A DNA stretch of 64,000 bases from Thioalkalivibrio sulfidiphilus (GCF_000377945.1 NZ_KB898927.1:38215-102214), one strand, 5' to 3'; shown: positions 48,318 through 58,027, counted from the first letter of the stretch. Numbers and translations are program-made. The notes: a model not told the origin generated them from the letters alone.

Positions 48318-49586
48318 TCACTGCCCCCCGCTATCCCGCGCCATCAGATCCTCGAACACCGCGATCACCTCCGGGTCCATCCATTCGATGGCGCCGAACA
48401 GGGCGTGGCTGATGCGGCCCTGCCGGTCGATCACGTAGCTGGTGGGATAGGCGAGCACGTTCCAGTTGCGCAGGGCCTGACCGGCCGGGTCCATGAGGAT
48501 GGTGAAGTCCACGTTGATGCGTTCCAGGAAGGGCAGCACGGTGGCCTCGTCCTCGCCCAGGTTCACCGCCAGGATGGTGAACGGCCGCCCCTCGAAGCTG
48601 TCCTCCAGTCGCTGCATGGAGGGCATCTCGTGCACGCAGGGTGGACACCAGCTGGCCCAGAAGTTGATCAGCACCACCGTGCCCTCGTAATCGGCCAGGT
48701 CATGGGTCTTGCCGTCCAGGTCGGGCAGGACCAGGGACGGGGGCTCCGGGTTGCCGCGCCAGGGTTCCAGTCGCCGGTCCTGGCGGGTGGGGGTGGCGGT
48801 ACGCGCCTCGCCGGGCAGGTCAACGGCCGCGCGCCGGGATTCCAGACCGCTCAACAGACGCAGGGCGGTGTCCAGTTCCACCGCGAAATGGGGCTTGAAA
48901 GCGTCCTCCGCCTCCAGGGTGTTGGGACGGAAGAAGAACCGGTCCCGCACGCGCGGCAGGGTACGCACGTAGACCTGGCTGCCGCCTTCCGCCAGCCGCT
49001 CGGCCATGGCCTTGAGCAGGGGGTACTGGGGGGAGAGGACCGGCTGGATCAGGTAAACGGGCAGGTTGGTGCCCCGGGTGATGGGCTGGAATTCCGCAGG
49101 TCGGTCATCCTCGGGAATGCCCGTGTGCAGGTAGGGGCTCATGAGCACCACGCCGCCCAGGCCTTCCCGGTCGGGTTCCTGAAGCTGCCATTCCCGCAGG
49201 CCGCTCAGCACCCAGGGGGCGGCCCGGTCGTTGCCGAACACGAACACCTGCTTGCCGGTTTCCTCCCGGGCCGCGTCGATCAGCCAGGGGATCAGGGCGT
49301 CGGGGATCCGGTCCAGACTGCTGGGGGTGTTGGGCAGGAAGTAGGCGCTAAAGGGGTCCGGCAGCCAGACCTCGACGCCCCGGGCCTGCAGGAATTCCGC
49401 CTGCTGGTGATGGCCGGCGAGCACGCCGTGCTCCGAGGGCAGCCAGATGAGCAGGCGCTCGCCCTCGGCCTCGTAGCGGGCCACGGGCAGTTCGGTGCCG
49501 TCCTCCAGGTCGAGGGTCATGGCGCCCGCAGCCAGGGGGAGGGTCAGGCACAGGCAGAGCAGCAGGAGAAATCCCGTCTTGTTCAT
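48318..49586 (-). CDS. Hydrolase-like domain fused to TlpA-type thioredoxin
   Basis: 422 residues, exported. Signal peptide GFLLLLCLCLTLPLAAGAM; an N-terminal domain (about 25-245) reads like an alpha/beta-hydrolase-type fold (LLIWLPSEHG..., KQVFVFGNDRAAPWVLSGL, GVVLMSPYLHTG, LPVYLIQPVLSPQYPLL) but lacks an obvious G-x-S-x-G nucleophile. The C-terminal part (about 275-420) is a TlpA/ResA-like thioredoxin with the active site WASWCPPC and the cis-Pro block YPTSYVIDRQGRI. It probably reduces disulfides in the periplasm. The fusion is uncommon in my experience. It is transcribed on the same strand as an exported amidohydrolase. Confidence 0.8.
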   Translation of the reverse strand: MNKTGFLLLLCLCLTLPLAAGAMTLDLEDGTELPVARYEAEGERLLIWLPSEHGVLAGHHQQAEFLQARGVEVWLPDPFSAYFLPNTPSSLDRIPDALIPWLIDAAREETGKQVFVFGNDRAAPWVLSGLREWQLQEPDREGLGGVVLMSPYLHTGIPEDDRPAEFQPITRGTNLPVYLIQPVLSPQYPLLKAMAERLAEGGSQVYVRTLPRVRDRFFFRPNTLEAEDAFKPHFAVELDTALRLLSGLESRRAAVDLPGEARTATPTRQDRRLEPWRGNPEPPSLVLPDLDGKTHDLADYEGTVVLINFWASWCPPCVHEMPSMQRLEDSFEGRPFTILAVNLGEDEATVLPFLERINVDFTILMDPAGQALRNWNVLAYPTSYVIDRQGRISHALFGAIEWMDPEVIAVFEDLMARDSGGQ

Positions 49587-49669
49587 GTCGAAATTGGGTG
49601 TTTTAGGAAACAGGGCAGGGAGTATGACGCCGGACAGGCCGGAGAATTCCCCTGAACGAATGCGCGAGT

Positions 49670-50527
49670 CTACCGCACTGACGACGCCAGCAGGCGTTCG
49701 GCATTGCGCCAGGCCAGGGCCTCGGCCAGCTCCGGGGGCAGCTGGCGCAGCCAGTGGCGGGTCTCGGCCACCAGTGCATCGAACTGGCGCCAGCGGTTGG
49801 GGCTGAAGGTGTCCATGCCCACCATGAAGCGGTCCGGGAAGCGCTCGAACAGCTCGGCCCACTCCGGGTCCAGCACCCCGTCCGGGGCGATGCGCTCGTT
49901 GCGCATGGACAGGTCCACGTACAGGTTCTCGAAGCGTTCCAGGTACAGGCCGATGAAAAACGGCACCGGCACGGTGCCCGCGTGGGCCCAGAGGAGGGTC
50001 ACCCCGGGCGCGTGCTCGAACAGGCGCTCCACGACGCCGTGGTCGCCGTGTAGTTGCAGGATCAGGCCGCGCGCCTCGGCCAGCCGGGCCATGTGGCGGA
50101 TCACCTCCGTGCCGGCGTGCTCCGAGAACAGGTGGAACTCGCCGATGCCCCGCCAGTGACCCCATTCCAGCCACTGTTCCAGCCAGGGGATCAGGTCCGG
50201 ATCCGAGTGGTAGACGTGGCGATCCTCCCGGCTGCGGTAGGGCATGAGGAAGGGCACGATGCGCTCCGGCGCTGCCTCGTACAGGCGCTGGGTGGCTTCG
50301 TTGGGCCGGCTGGAGAACAGCGCCCGGGGCACGTGGTTGCGGTCGAGCTTGGCCAGGATCTCCTCGGGCGTCCAGAGTCCTGCCGCGCCGCCCACGTCCG
50401 GGCCGCTATAGTGCAGGTGGGTATCGAAGATGGGCAGGTCCGCGTCGGCGGCCAGGGCACCGGCGGTGCCTCCCAGGACGACCCAGAGGAGCATGCTGAT
50501 CAGGGCGGTGCGCGTGGTGTATCTCAT
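49670..50527 (-). CDS. Exported amidohydrolase (TIM-barrel metal-dependent hydrolase)
   Basis: 285 residues with a signal peptide ([22 protein letters not shown]). FDTHLHYSG supplies the His-x-His metal ligands; [23 protein letters not shown] and [11 protein letters not shown] follow the order of the amidohydrolase-2 (PF04909) family. The substrate is unknown. It lies 83 bases upstream of the thioredoxin-fusion gene and is divergent from aroC. A periplasmic location is unusual for the family. Confidence 0.8.
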   Translation of the reverse strand: MRYTTRTALISMLLWVVLGGTAGALAADADLPIFDTHLHYSGPDVGGAAGLWTPEEILAKLDRNHVPRALFSSRPNEATQRLYEAAPERIVPFLMPYRSREDRHVYHSDPDLIPWLEQWLEWGHWRGIGEFHLFSEHAGTEVIRHMARLAEARGLILQLHGDHGVVERLFEHAPGVTLLWAHAGTVPVPFFIGLYLERFENLYVDLSMRNERIAPDGVLDPEWAELFERFPDRFMVGMDTFSPNRWRQFDALVAETRHWLRQLPPELAEALAWRNAERLLASSVR

Positions 50528-50600
50528 GGGCCCAGTTTACCGCCCCGGGACGTGCCGAATCACCCGCCCACACCCCGCGCCCTCTGCTACAATGCGCGCC

Positions 50601-51701
50601 ATGTCAGGAAACAGCTTCGGAAAACTCTTCACCGTCACCAGCTTCGGCGAGAGCCATGGCCCGGCCATCGGCTGCATCGTGGACGGCTGTCCCCCGGGCA
50701 TGGCCCTGTCCGAGGCGGATCTGCAGAACGATCTGGAACGCCGCCGTCCCGGCAAATCCCGGCACACCACCCAGCGCCGGGAGACCGACCAGGTGCGCAT
50801 CCTCTCCGGCGTCTTCGAGGGGGTCACCACGGGCACGCCCATCGCGCTCATCATCGAGAACGTGGACCAGCGCTCCAAGGACTACGGCAACATCGCCGAC
50901 CGCTTCCGCCCCGGGCACGCCGACTACACCTATTTCAAGAAATACGGCCTGCGGGACTACCGCGGCGGCGGGCGCAGCTCCGCGCGCGAGACCGCCATGC
51001 GGGTGGCCGCCGGCGCCATCGCCAAGAAATACCTGCGCGAGCGCTATGGCGTGGAGATCCGCGGCTATCTCGCCCAGCTGGGTCCCATCGCCATCGAGCA
51101 CAAGGACTGGGACGCGGTCGAGACCAATCCCTTCTTCTGCCCGGACCCGGACAAGGTGGCGGAGCTTGAGGCCTACATGGACGCCCTGCGCAAGGAGGGC
51201 GATTCCGTGGGCGCCCGGGTCAACGTGGTGGCCACCGGCGTGCCGCCCGGCTGGGGCGAGCCCATCTTCGACCGCCTGGACGCGGACATCGCCCACGCCA
51301 TGATGGCCATCAACGCGGTCAAGGGCGTGGAGATTGGTGATGGCTTCGCCTGTGTCGCCCAGAAGGGTACCGAGCACCGGGACGAGATGACCGCCGAGGG
51401 CTTTCTTTCCAACCACGCCGGCGGGACCCTGGGCGGCATCTCCAGCGGCCAGGACATCCGCGTGTCCATCGCGCTCAAGCCCACCTCCAGCATCCGCATC
51501 CCGGGCCGCTCCGTGAACGTCCACGGCGAGCCCGTGGAGGTCATCACCACCGGCCGTCACGACCCCTGCGTGGGCATCCGCGCCACCCCCATCGCCGAGG
51601 CGGCGCTGGCCATGGTGCTCATGGACCACGCCCTGCGCCACCGGGCCCAGTGCGGCGACGTGCAGACCGACATGCCGGATATTCCGGGAACAACACCTTG
51701 A
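50601..51701 (+). CDS. aroC: Chorismate synthase
   Basis: 366 residues; last step of the shikimate pathway, with reduced [23 protein letters not shown] is the first signature; the second is [21 protein letters not shown], the third [21 protein letters not shown]. The start at 50601 gives [10 protein letters not shown]; the longer upstream frame has no family similarity. A GxxExxY-gene element follows seven bases after its stop. Confidence 0.97.
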   Translation: MSGNSFGKLFTVTSFGESHGPAIGCIVDGCPPGMALSEADLQNDLERRRPGKSRHTTQRRETDQVRILSGVFEGVTTGTPIALIIENVDQRSKDYGNIADRFRPGHADYTYFKKYGLRDYRGGGRSSARETAMRVAAGAIAKKYLRERYGVEIRGYLAQLGPIAIEHKDWDAVETNPFFCPDPDKVAELEAYMDALRKEGDSVGARVNVVATGVPPGWGEPIFDRLDADIAHAMMAINAVKGVEIGDGFACVAQKGTEHRDEMTAEGFLSNHAGGTLGGISSGQDIRVSIALKPTSSIRIPGRSVNVHGEPVEVITTGRHDPCVGIRATPIAEAALAMVLMDHALRHRAQCGDVQTDMPDIPGTTP

Positions 51702-51708
51702 ACAGCTG

Positions 51709-51739
51709 ACCGCGAAGGGCGCGAAGGGATGCGCGAAGG
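51709..51739. repeat. Left 31-base arm of the GxxExxY inverted repeat
   Basis: Made of (G)CGAAGG-type words, in parallel with the GACGCAAAG family. It matches the right arm at 52153-52183 in reverse complement, with one mismatch in 31. It begins eight bases after the aroC stop and contains the gene's first ATG (51729). Confidence 0.92.
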
Positions 51740-52136
51740 ACGTGAAGGAAAACTGGAACTGGTTGGGCATCAGGTCATCGACGCCTCGATGCGCGTTCAT
51801 ACCCGGCTCGGCCCTGGGTTGCTCGAAGGGGCATACGAGACATGCCTCGCTCTGGAGTTGCAGAACAGAGGCCTCCGGGTTGAACGACAGCGGGTAATTC
51901 CCTTCGTCTATGATGGTCATGAAATCGAGAATGCCTACCGTATGGACCTGCTGATCGAGGAGATGGTCGTCGTGGAGGTCAAGTCTGTGGATCGCTTGAA
52001 CGATCTCCATCTCGCCCAATTGTTGAGTTATCTGCGCCTCGGACAGTTTGCCCTCGGCTACCTTCTCAATTTCAATGTGCAGCACATGAAGCAGGGCATT
52101 CGACGCGTGGTGAACTCGCGCGCGACGGTGATCTGA
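51729..52136 (+). CDS. GxxExxY family protein (nuclease-like)
   Basis: 135 residues from the ATG within the left arm. GLLEGAYE gives the G-x2-E-x2-Y motif that names the family. NAYRMDLLIEEMVVVEVKS has the spaced Asp ... Glu-x-Lys of the PD-(D/E)XK nuclease-like fold, and the last third contains LLSYLRLGQFALGYLLNFN, typical of this group. Activity is not established in the family to my knowledge. Because the first ATG sits in the repeat, translation may begin at the next candidate, the ATG of MRVHTRLG. The gene fills almost exactly the loop of a 31-base inverted repeat and has AT-richer codon use than aroC. Confidence 0.85.
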   Translation: MREGREGKLELVGHQVIDASMRVHTRLGPGLLEGAYETCLALELQNRGLRVERQRVIPFVYDGHEIENAYRMDLLIEEMVVVEVKSVDRLNDLHLAQLLSYLRLGQFALGYLLNFNVQHMKQGIRRVVNSRATVI

Positions 52137-52152
52137 AAATATCTTCTCGCGC

Positions 52153-52183
52153 CCTTCGCGCATCCCTTGGCGCCCTTCGCGGT
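52153..52183. repeat. Right 31-base arm of the GxxExxY inverted repeat
   Basis: Reverse complement of 51709-51739 with one mismatch; begins 17 bases after the GxxExxY stop and ends 23 bases before the MFS gene start. Confidence 0.92.
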
Positions 52184-52205
52184 TCGCTTTTGAAAGACAT
52201 CAGGA

Positions 52206-53366
52206 ATGCCCACGACCCCCTACTGGAAACTCTCCGGTTTCTATTTCTTCTACTTCGCCAGCATCGGCGCCTTCGTGCCGTACTGGGGGCTGTACCTGCG
52301 CGATCAGGGCTTCAACCCAGCGCAGATCGGCGAACTCATGGCCATCATCATGGCCACCAAGATCATCGCCCCCAATGTCTGGGGCTGGCTGGCGGACACC
52401 ACCGGGCAGCGCACCTGGGTGATCCGCGTCGCGGCGCTGCTGGCCCTGGTGTGTTTCTCCGGGGTGACCCTCTACAGCGGCTACTGGTGGATGGCGGCCA
52501 TGATGGCCCTGTTCAGCTTCTTCTGGAACGCCGCGCTGCCCCAGTTCGAGGCGCTCACCATGAACCGCCTGGGCAGCCGCACCAACCGCTACGCCCGCAT
52601 CCGCCTGTGGGGCTCCATCGGCTTCATCGCCTCGGTGGCCCTGCTGGGGCCCCTGTTCGAACGGGTGGAGGTCTCGGTGCTGCCCTGGATCGTGCTGGTG
52701 CTGTTGGCCGCCATGTGGCTGACCACGCTGGTCGTCTCTGACGGCCCGCCCGGGGTTCAGGCGCGTAGCACCAGCTCCCTGCTTGCCACCCTCAGGCGGC
52801 CCGAGGTGCTGGCGCTGATCCTCGCCTGTTTCCTGATGCAGGCGAGCCACGGCCCCTACTACGCGTTCTTCACGATCTACCTCGAAGACAACGGCTACTC
52901 CCGCACCATGGCCGGCCAGCTCTGGGCCCTGGGGGTGCTGGCGGAGGTGGGGGTGTTCCTGATGATGCACCGCTGGCTGCCGCGCTTCGGCGCCTGGCCC
53001 CTGCTCATGGTGGCCATCGGGGTGACCGCCGTGCGCTGGTGGCTGCTGGCAAGCCTGCCGCAACTGCTCCCGGTGATGCTGCTTACCCAGGTGATGCACG
53101 CCGCGAGCTATGGTCTCTACCACGCCGCCGCCATCTCGCTCATTCACGAGTTCTTCCCCGGTCGGCTGCAGGGCCGGGGCCAGGCCCTGTACTCATCGCT
53201 GAGCTTCGGACTCGGTGGGGCCCTAGGGAGTCTGGCCAGCGGCCATGTATGGGACGGGATCGGGCCCCACTGGGTCTACATCATGGCCTCCGGCTTGGCG
53301 GCACTCGGCTTGATAGTGGCTTGGTTTGGGGCCAAGCAGGGACGCCTGACGGCTCAGCAATGGTAG
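52206..53366 (+). CDS. MFS transporter (HcaT/MFS_1-like)
   Basis: 386 residues with about 12 predicted membrane helices. WKLSGFYFFYFASIGAFVPYWGLYLRDQGF at the N-terminus is typical of the phenylpropionate-permease-like (HcaT) and related MFS_1-like group; the loop GWLADTTGQRTW matches the second-helix D-x2-G-R-type motif. The substrate cannot be told from sequence. The stop codon TAG is the first base triplet of the TAGTGGC tandem repeat, so the repeat may have trimmed or replaced the original C-terminus. Confidence 0.88.
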   Translation: MPTTPYWKLSGFYFFYFASIGAFVPYWGLYLRDQGFNPAQIGELMAIIMATKIIAPNVWGWLADTTGQRTWVIRVAALLALVCFSGVTLYSGYWWMAAMMALFSFFWNAALPQFEALTMNRLGSRTNRYARIRLWGSIGFIASVALLGPLFERVEVSVLPWIVLVLLAAMWLTTLVVSDGPPGVQARSTSSLLATLRRPEVLALILACFLMQASHGPYYAFFTIYLEDNGYSRTMAGQLWALGVLAEVGVFLMMHRWLPRFGAWPLLMVAIGVTAVRWWLLASLPQLLPVMLLTQVMHAASYGLYHAAAISLIHEFFPGRLQGRGQALYSSLSFGLGGALGSLASGHVWDGIGPHWVYIMASGLAALGLIVAWFGAKQGRLTAQQW

Positions 53367-53460
53367 TGGCTAGTGGCTAGTGGCTAGTGGCAAGGAGCAG
53401 TGCGAAAGCGGGCATCCATATTCCCCATCCTTGCCACTAGCAACTTGCCACTTGCAACTC
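53364..53460. repeat. 7-base tandem hairpin, TAGTGGC/AAGTGGC family
   Basis: Four TAGTGGC units (53364-53392) with complementary words at 53429-53460 (CTTGCCACTAG, CAACTTGCCACTTGC). It lies between the convergent MFS and LysR genes and supplies the MFS stop codon. Related to 6389-6528. Confidence 0.88.
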
Positions 53461-53464
53461 AAAA

Positions 53465-54325
53465 TCAGCCAGGCCCGGGCAGCATGGCCAGCATCGCCCC
53501 GGCGGCATTGGACAGGGTGCGTTCATGGTGCACCACGCTGCCGAGGCGCCGCACGGGTCTGAGGCCGGGCAGGGGCAGGGCCTGGATGGATGCGTCCAGC
53601 AGGGTCTCCGGCAGCAGGCTCCAGCCCAGGCCGATGGAGACCAGCATGCGGATGGTCTCGAGATAAGGTGTCTCCAGGATGTGACGGGGGTGGATGCCAT
53701 GCTCCGCCAGGGCCGTGTCGATGAGCCCGCGGGTGAAGGTGCCGGCGGGGGGCAGGATGGCGTCGTGGGCATTGAGGTCCGGCCGTGCCTGCACGACCAG
53801 GGGATGGTCCGAGGCCACCACCGGCACCAGGGGGTCCGCCCAGACGGTGCGGATCTCCAGGTGCGCCTCGGGTTCAACCGGCAGGGTGACCACCGCCAGG
53901 TCCACGTCACCATGGGCCACGGCCCGGCAGGCCTCCTCGGATTCCATGAAGCGGATGTGCAGGTCCACGTCCGGCCAGTGGCGGGTGAAGGCCTTGAGGA
54001 TCGGCGGCAGCCGGTGCAGGCCCACGTGGTGGGAGGTGGCCAGCCACAGGGGACCCGCCACCTGGTGGCTCAGGTTCTCCAGGGTGCGGCGGGCGTCGTC
54101 CAGATCCGCCAGGATGCGCCGGGCCTGGGGCAGCAGTACCCGGCCTGCCTCGGTGAGGCTCACCTGCCGTCCGATGCGGTCGAACAGGCGCTGCCCCAGG
54201 TCGCCTTCCAGGGCCGCGACCCGCTTGCTTACCGCCGGCTGGGTGAGGTGCAGGCGTTCGGCGGCAGCGGAGAAGGAGCGGGCCTCGGCTACAGCCAGGA
54301 AGGTGCTGAGATTATCGAGATCCAT
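53465..54325 (-). CDS. LysR-family regulator divergent from leuC
   Basis: 286 residues. The N-terminal winged helix-turn-helix (DLDNLSTFLAVAEARSFSAAAERLHLTQPAVSKRVAALEGDLGQRLFDR, about residues 2-60) is typical LysR; the rest is a substrate-binding-like effector domain. It is divergent from leuCD, as in some Pseudomonas genomes (from memory), so it probably regulates them in response to a leucine-pathway intermediate; the effector is unknown. A strong palindrome (54340-54360) lies 15 bases before its ATG. Confidence 0.9.
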   Translation of the reverse strand: MDLDNLSTFLAVAEARSFSAAAERLHLTQPAVSKRVAALEGDLGQRLFDRIGRQVSLTEAGRVLLPQARRILADLDDARRTLENLSHQVAGPLWLATSHHVGLHRLPPILKAFTRHWPDVDLHIRFMESEEACRAVAHGDVDLAVVTLPVEPEAHLEIRTVWADPLVPVVASDHPLVVQARPDLNAHDAILPPAGTFTRGLIDTALAEHGIHPRHILETPYLETIRMLVSIGLGWSLLPETLLDASIQALPLPGLRPVRRLGSVVHHERTLSNAAGAMLAMLPGPG

Positions 54326-54339
54326 GTGTTGCGCCCGAC

Positions 54340-54360
54340 TAGATTCCAAATTGGAATCTA
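54340..54360. promoter_or_regulatory. LysR-type operator, 21-base perfect palindrome
   Basis: Arms TAGATTCCAA and TTGGAATCTA around a central A, containing the LysR T-N11-A form. It lies between the LysR ATG (54325) and leuC (54442); a weak TTTGTG-N18-TATGCT promoter for leuC lies at 54379-54408. Confidence 0.8.
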
Positions 54361-54441
54361 GCACATGAAAAACATGAATTTGTGTTATTTCATGCCCCCG
54401 CCTATGCTTTTCCCATCGCGAAATAGCGGAGGCATCCGTCC

Positions 54442-55854
54442 ATGACCGGCAAGACCCTGTACGACAAGTTGTGGGACGCCCACGTGGTGCGCACCGAGCC
54501 CGACGGCACGGCGCTCATCTATATCGACCGGCACCTGGTCCACGAGGTGACCTCGCCCCAGGCCTTCGAGGGCCTGCGCCTGGCCGGGCGCAAGCCCTGG
54601 CGCACGGACACGGTGCTGGCGGTGCCCGACCACAACGTGCCCACCACTCACCGGGACCAGGGCATCAGCGACCCGGTCTCGCGCCTCCAGGTGGAGACCC
54701 TGAACGCCAACGTGCACGAGTTCGGCATCACCTTCTTCCCCATGAACGACGTGCGCCAGGGCATCGTGCACGTGATCGGTCCGGAGCAGGGCGCGACCCT
54801 GCCGGGCATGACCGTGGTGTGCGGTGATTCCCACACCTCCACCCACGGCGCCTTCGGGGCGCTGGCCTTCGGCATCGGCACCTCCGAGGTGGAGCACGTG
54901 CTGGCCACCCAGTGCCTGCTGCAGAAGAAGATGAAGAACATGCTGGTGTCCGTGGACGGCAGGGTGGGCCCGGGCGTCACCGCCAAGGACATCGTGCTGG
55001 CCATCATCGGCGAGATCGGTACCGCCGGCGGCACCGGTTACGCCATCGAGTTCGGCGGCGAAGCCATCCGAGCGCTGTCCATGGAAGGCCGCATGACCGT
55101 ATGCAACATGGCCATCGAGGCGGGGGCACGGGCGGGTATGGTGGCGGTGGACGAGACCACCATCGAGTATGTGAAGGGCCGCACCTACGCGCCCACGGGC
55201 GATCTGTGGGAGAAGGCCGTGGCTGCCTGGCGCGAACTGAAGAGTGACGCCGATGCCCGGTTCGACCGGGTGGTGCGCCTCGACGCCACGGCCATTGCCC
55301 CCCAGGTGAGCTGGGGCACCTCGCCGGAGATGGTGGTGCCCGTGACCGGCCGCGTGCCGGATCCCGCAGAGGCCACGGATCCGGTGAAGGCTTCGGGCAT
55401 GAAGCGGGCGCTCGAGTACATGGGGCTTGCGGCCAACACGCCCATCGAGCAGATCGCCATCGACAAGGTGTTCATCGGTTCCTGCACCAACTCCCGCATC
55501 GAGGACCTGCGCGCCGCCGCCGCCGTGGTGCGCGGCCGCAAGGTGGCGGACAACGTGAAGCTTGCCATGGTGGTGCCGGGCTCCGGGCTGGTGAAGCAGC
55601 AGGCGGAGCAGGAGGGTCTGGACAAGGTGTTCCTGGAGGCGGGCTTTGAGTGGCGCGAGCCGGGCTGTTCCATGTGCCTGGCCATGAACGCCGACCGCCT
55701 GGAACCGGGGGAGCGCTGCGCCTCCACCTCCAACCGTAACTTCGAGGGCCGGCAGGGGCAGGGCGGACGCACCCACCTGGTGAGCCCGGCCATGGCCGCC
55801 GCCGCCGCGGTGACCGGCCATTTCACGGACGTGCGCCAGCTGGCGCAGTCCTGA
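54442..55854 (+). CDS. leuC: 3-isopropylmalate dehydratase large subunit
   Basis: 470 residues; with LeuD isomerises 2-isopropylmalate to 3-isopropylmalate. Aconitase-family [4Fe-4S] ligand Cys residues are in [12 protein letters not shown] and GCSMCLAMN. The N-terminal [16 protein letters not shown] and [15 protein letters not shown] blocks are LeuC-specific. leuD follows 12 bases downstream. Regulated, by context, by the divergent LysR gene. Confidence 0.97.
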   Translation: MTGKTLYDKLWDAHVVRTEPDGTALIYIDRHLVHEVTSPQAFEGLRLAGRKPWRTDTVLAVPDHNVPTTHRDQGISDPVSRLQVETLNANVHEFGITFFPMNDVRQGIVHVIGPEQGATLPGMTVVCGDSHTSTHGAFGALAFGIGTSEVEHVLATQCLLQKKMKNMLVSVDGRVGPGVTAKDIVLAIIGEIGTAGGTGYAIEFGGEAIRALSMEGRMTVCNMAIEAGARAGMVAVDETTIEYVKGRTYAPTGDLWEKAVAAWRELKSDADARFDRVVRLDATAIAPQVSWGTSPEMVVPVTGRVPDPAEATDPVKASGMKRALEYMGLAANTPIEQIAIDKVFIGSCTNSRIEDLRAAAAVVRGRKVADNVKLAMVVPGSGLVKQQAEQEGLDKVFLEAGFEWREPGCSMCLAMNADRLEPGERCASTSNRNFEGRQGQGGRTHLVSPAMAAAAAVTGHFTDVRQLAQS

Positions 55855-55866
55855 GGAGGATCTGAC

Positions 55867-56505
55867 ATGAAGCCTTTGAGCACCGTCGACGGGCTGGTCC
55901 TGCCCCTGGACCGCGCCAACGTGGACACCGACGCCATCATCCCCAAGCAGTACCTGAAGTCGGTCAAGCGCACCGGTTTCGGCCCGAACCTGTTCGATGA
56001 CTGGCGCTACCTGGAGCCGGGCGAGCCGGGCATGGATCACAGCAAGCGCAAGCCCAATCCGGACTTCGTGCTCAACGCCCCCCGCTACCAGGGCGCCGAG
56101 ATCCTGCTGGCGCGCAAGAACTTCGGCTGCGGATCCTCCCGCGAGCACGCCGTCTGGGCGCTCACCGACTACGGCATCCGGGTGGTGATCGCGCCGAGCT
56201 TCGCCGACATCTTCTTCGGCAACAGTTTCAAGAACGGCCTGCTGCCCATCGTCCTGGATGAGGCCATCGTGGACCGCCTGTTCCAGGAGGTGGAAGCCAC
56301 CCCCGGCTATCGCCTCAAGGTGGATCTGGCCGCGCAGACCGTGACCACCCCCTCGGGCGAGGCGTTCCACTTCGAGGTGGGCGAGTTCCACAAGTACTGC
56401 CTGCTGAACGGCCTGGACGACATCGGCCTGACGCTTCAGCATGCCGACGAGATCCGCGCCTACGAACAGCGCCGCCGCGCGCAAGCGCCGTGGCTGTTTC
56501 GGTGA
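55867..56505 (+). CDS. leuD: 3-isopropylmalate dehydratase small subunit
   Basis: 212 residues, swivelling domain. [28 protein letters not shown] opens the protein, and [13 protein letters not shown] and [13 protein letters not shown] are family motifs. AGGAGG precedes the ATG. The leuB gene lies 207 bases further on, behind a large hairpin repeat. Confidence 0.97.
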   Translation: MKPLSTVDGLVLPLDRANVDTDAIIPKQYLKSVKRTGFGPNLFDDWRYLEPGEPGMDHSKRKPNPDFVLNAPRYQGAEILLARKNFGCGSSREHAVWALTDYGIRVVIAPSFADIFFGNSFKNGLLPIVLDEAIVDRLFQEVEATPGYRLKVDLAAQTVTTPSGEAFHFEVGEFHKYCLLNGLDDIGLTLQHADEIRAYEQRRRAQAPWLFR

Positions 56506-56516
56506 TTCATAGAATC

Positions 56517-56676
56517 ATGGACAGGATTAACAGGATTTTTCAGGATTCACAGGATGAAGAGCATTTGGACAGGATTAACATTTGCATGATTTCAAAGCGC
56601 TGATCGTCCTGTCTGATTCTCTTGCTCTTGAGTCTTTGTCCTGTCAATCCTGAAAAATCCTGTTCATCCTGTCCAT
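56517..56676. repeat. Large CAGGATTAA-word hairpin between leuD and leuB
   Basis: 31-base arms (56517-56547 and 56646-56676) pair with one mismatch; the words are ACAGGATTAAC and CAGGATTTTT. The loop holds further GGACAGGATTAACA copies (from 56567). It separates leuB from leuCD. Related remnants lie at 4301-4373 and about 57958-57988. Confidence 0.9.
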
Positions 56677-56711
56677 TTGCCTTTTCAAGTAGATAACCAA
56701 GGAACCTGATC

Positions 56712-57791
56712 ATGACCAAGAAGATCCTGGTGCTGCCCGGTGACGGCATTGGCCCCGAGATCGTGGCCGAGGCCAGCAAGCTTCTGAATGCCCTGCGCCG
56801 GGACCACGGTTTGAACGTGGAACTGGAAGAGGCCCCGGTGGGCGGTGCCGGCTACGATGCCGCAGGCAAGCCGCTTCCCGACGCCACCCTGCATCTCGCC
56901 AAGGAGGCCGACGCCATCCTGCTGGGCGCCGTGGGCGGGCCCCGGTACGACACCCTGGACTGGGAACTGCGTCCGGAGCGGGGCCTGCTGGGCCTGCGCT
57001 CCGAGCTGGCCCTGTTCGCCAACCTGCGCCCGGCGATTCTGTATCCCCAGCTGGCCTCCGCCTCGGCGCTCAAGCCGGAGATCGTGGGCGGGCTGGATAT
57101 CATGATCCTGCGCGAGCTGACCGGTGGCGCCTATTTCGGCAAGCCCCGCGGCATCCACACCCGGGACGACGGCACGCGCGAGGGCTTCAACACCATCCGC
57201 TACGACGAGTACGAGATCGAGCGCATCGCCCGCAGCGGTTTCGAGATCGCCATGAAGCGCGGCAAGCGCCTGTGTTCCGTGGACAAGGCCAACGTGCTGG
57301 AGGTCTCCCAGCTGTGGCGCGAGGTGGTGGAGCAGGTGGCCAGGGACTTCCCCAGGGTGGAGCTGTCCCATATGTACGTGGACAACGCCGCCATGCAGCT
57401 GGTGCGCGCGCCCAAGCAGTTCGACGTGATCGTCACCGAGAACATGTTCGGCGACATCCTCTCCGATGCCGCCGCGATGCTCACCGGTTCCATCGGTATG
57501 CTGCCCTCGGCCTCCCTGGATGCCGCGGGCAAGGGCATGTACGAGCCCATCCACGGCTCCGCCCCGGACATCGCCGGCCAGGGCGTGGCCAACCCGTTGG
57601 CCACGATTCTGTCGGTGAGCATGATGCTGCGCTACACCCTCAACGAGCCGACGCTCGCCGACCTCGTGGACGCCGCCGTGAGCAAGGTCCTTGACCAGGG
57701 CCTGCGTACCCCGGACATCTGGACCGAGGGCTGCCAGAAGGTGGGCACCGCCCAGATGGGCGATGCAGTGGTCAAGGCCTTGAAGGCATAG
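56712..57791 (+). CDS. leuB: 3-isopropylmalate dehydrogenase
   Basis: 359 residues; oxidatively decarboxylates 3-isopropylmalate with NAD+. [74 protein letters not shown], and [26 protein letters not shown] are diagnostic. It is separated from leuD by a repeat hairpin and so may have its own promoter. Confidence 0.97.
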   Translation: MTKKILVLPGDGIGPEIVAEASKLLNALRRDHGLNVELEEAPVGGAGYDAAGKPLPDATLHLAKEADAILLGAVGGPRYDTLDWELRPERGLLGLRSELALFANLRPAILYPQLASASALKPEIVGGLDIMILRELTGGAYFGKPRGIHTRDDGTREGFNTIRYDEYEIERIARSGFEIAMKRGKRLCSVDKANVLEVSQLWREVVEQVARDFPRVELSHMYVDNAAMQLVRAPKQFDVIVTENMFGDILSDAAAMLTGSIGMLPSASLDAAGKGMYEPIHGSAPDIAGQGVANPLATILSVSMMLRYTLNEPTLADLVDAAVSKVLDQGLRTPDIWTEGCQKVGTAQMGDAVVKALKA

Positions 57792-58027
57792 GGCGGCCCA
57801 TGGCCGCCGCGCTGCTGAGCGATTGGGGGATGACGGGCACGGACCGCCCTATGTCATGTGACCATGGGCGGAAAATATTAGGCAGCCCGTAACCGCCACG
57901 CCCATATCCGCGGCAGTGATGAACCTGGGTAGCCAGGGGCTTCTGGTCCGCGACCATGGACAGGATGCCCGGGATTGTTCAGGATTGACGGTATTTGACG
58001 CACAGACGTATTCAGAGAGAACTTGAG
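57792..58027. other. 236-base intergenic region with repeat remnants
   Basis: Between leuB and asd. Bases about 57958-57988 are a remnant of the CAGGATT-word family (GGACAGGATGCCCGGG, TTCAGGATTGAC). Nothing else was recognised. The asd ATG has GAGA/TTGAG upstream. Confidence 0.55.

Noticed and set aside
49586..50174. Longer version of the thioredoxin-fusion protein extending upstream
   Set aside because: The extension overlaps the amidohydrolase gene in another frame and precedes a clear signal peptide at 49586.
51729..52136. GxxExxY protein as a toxin of a toxin-antitoxin pair
   Set aside because: It is a lone gene with no small partner; nothing in the sequence supports toxin action.
54385..56484. 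Long minus-strand open frame (699 codons) opposite leuCD
   Set aside because: Antisense of leuC and leuD, with His/Gly-rich shadow composition.
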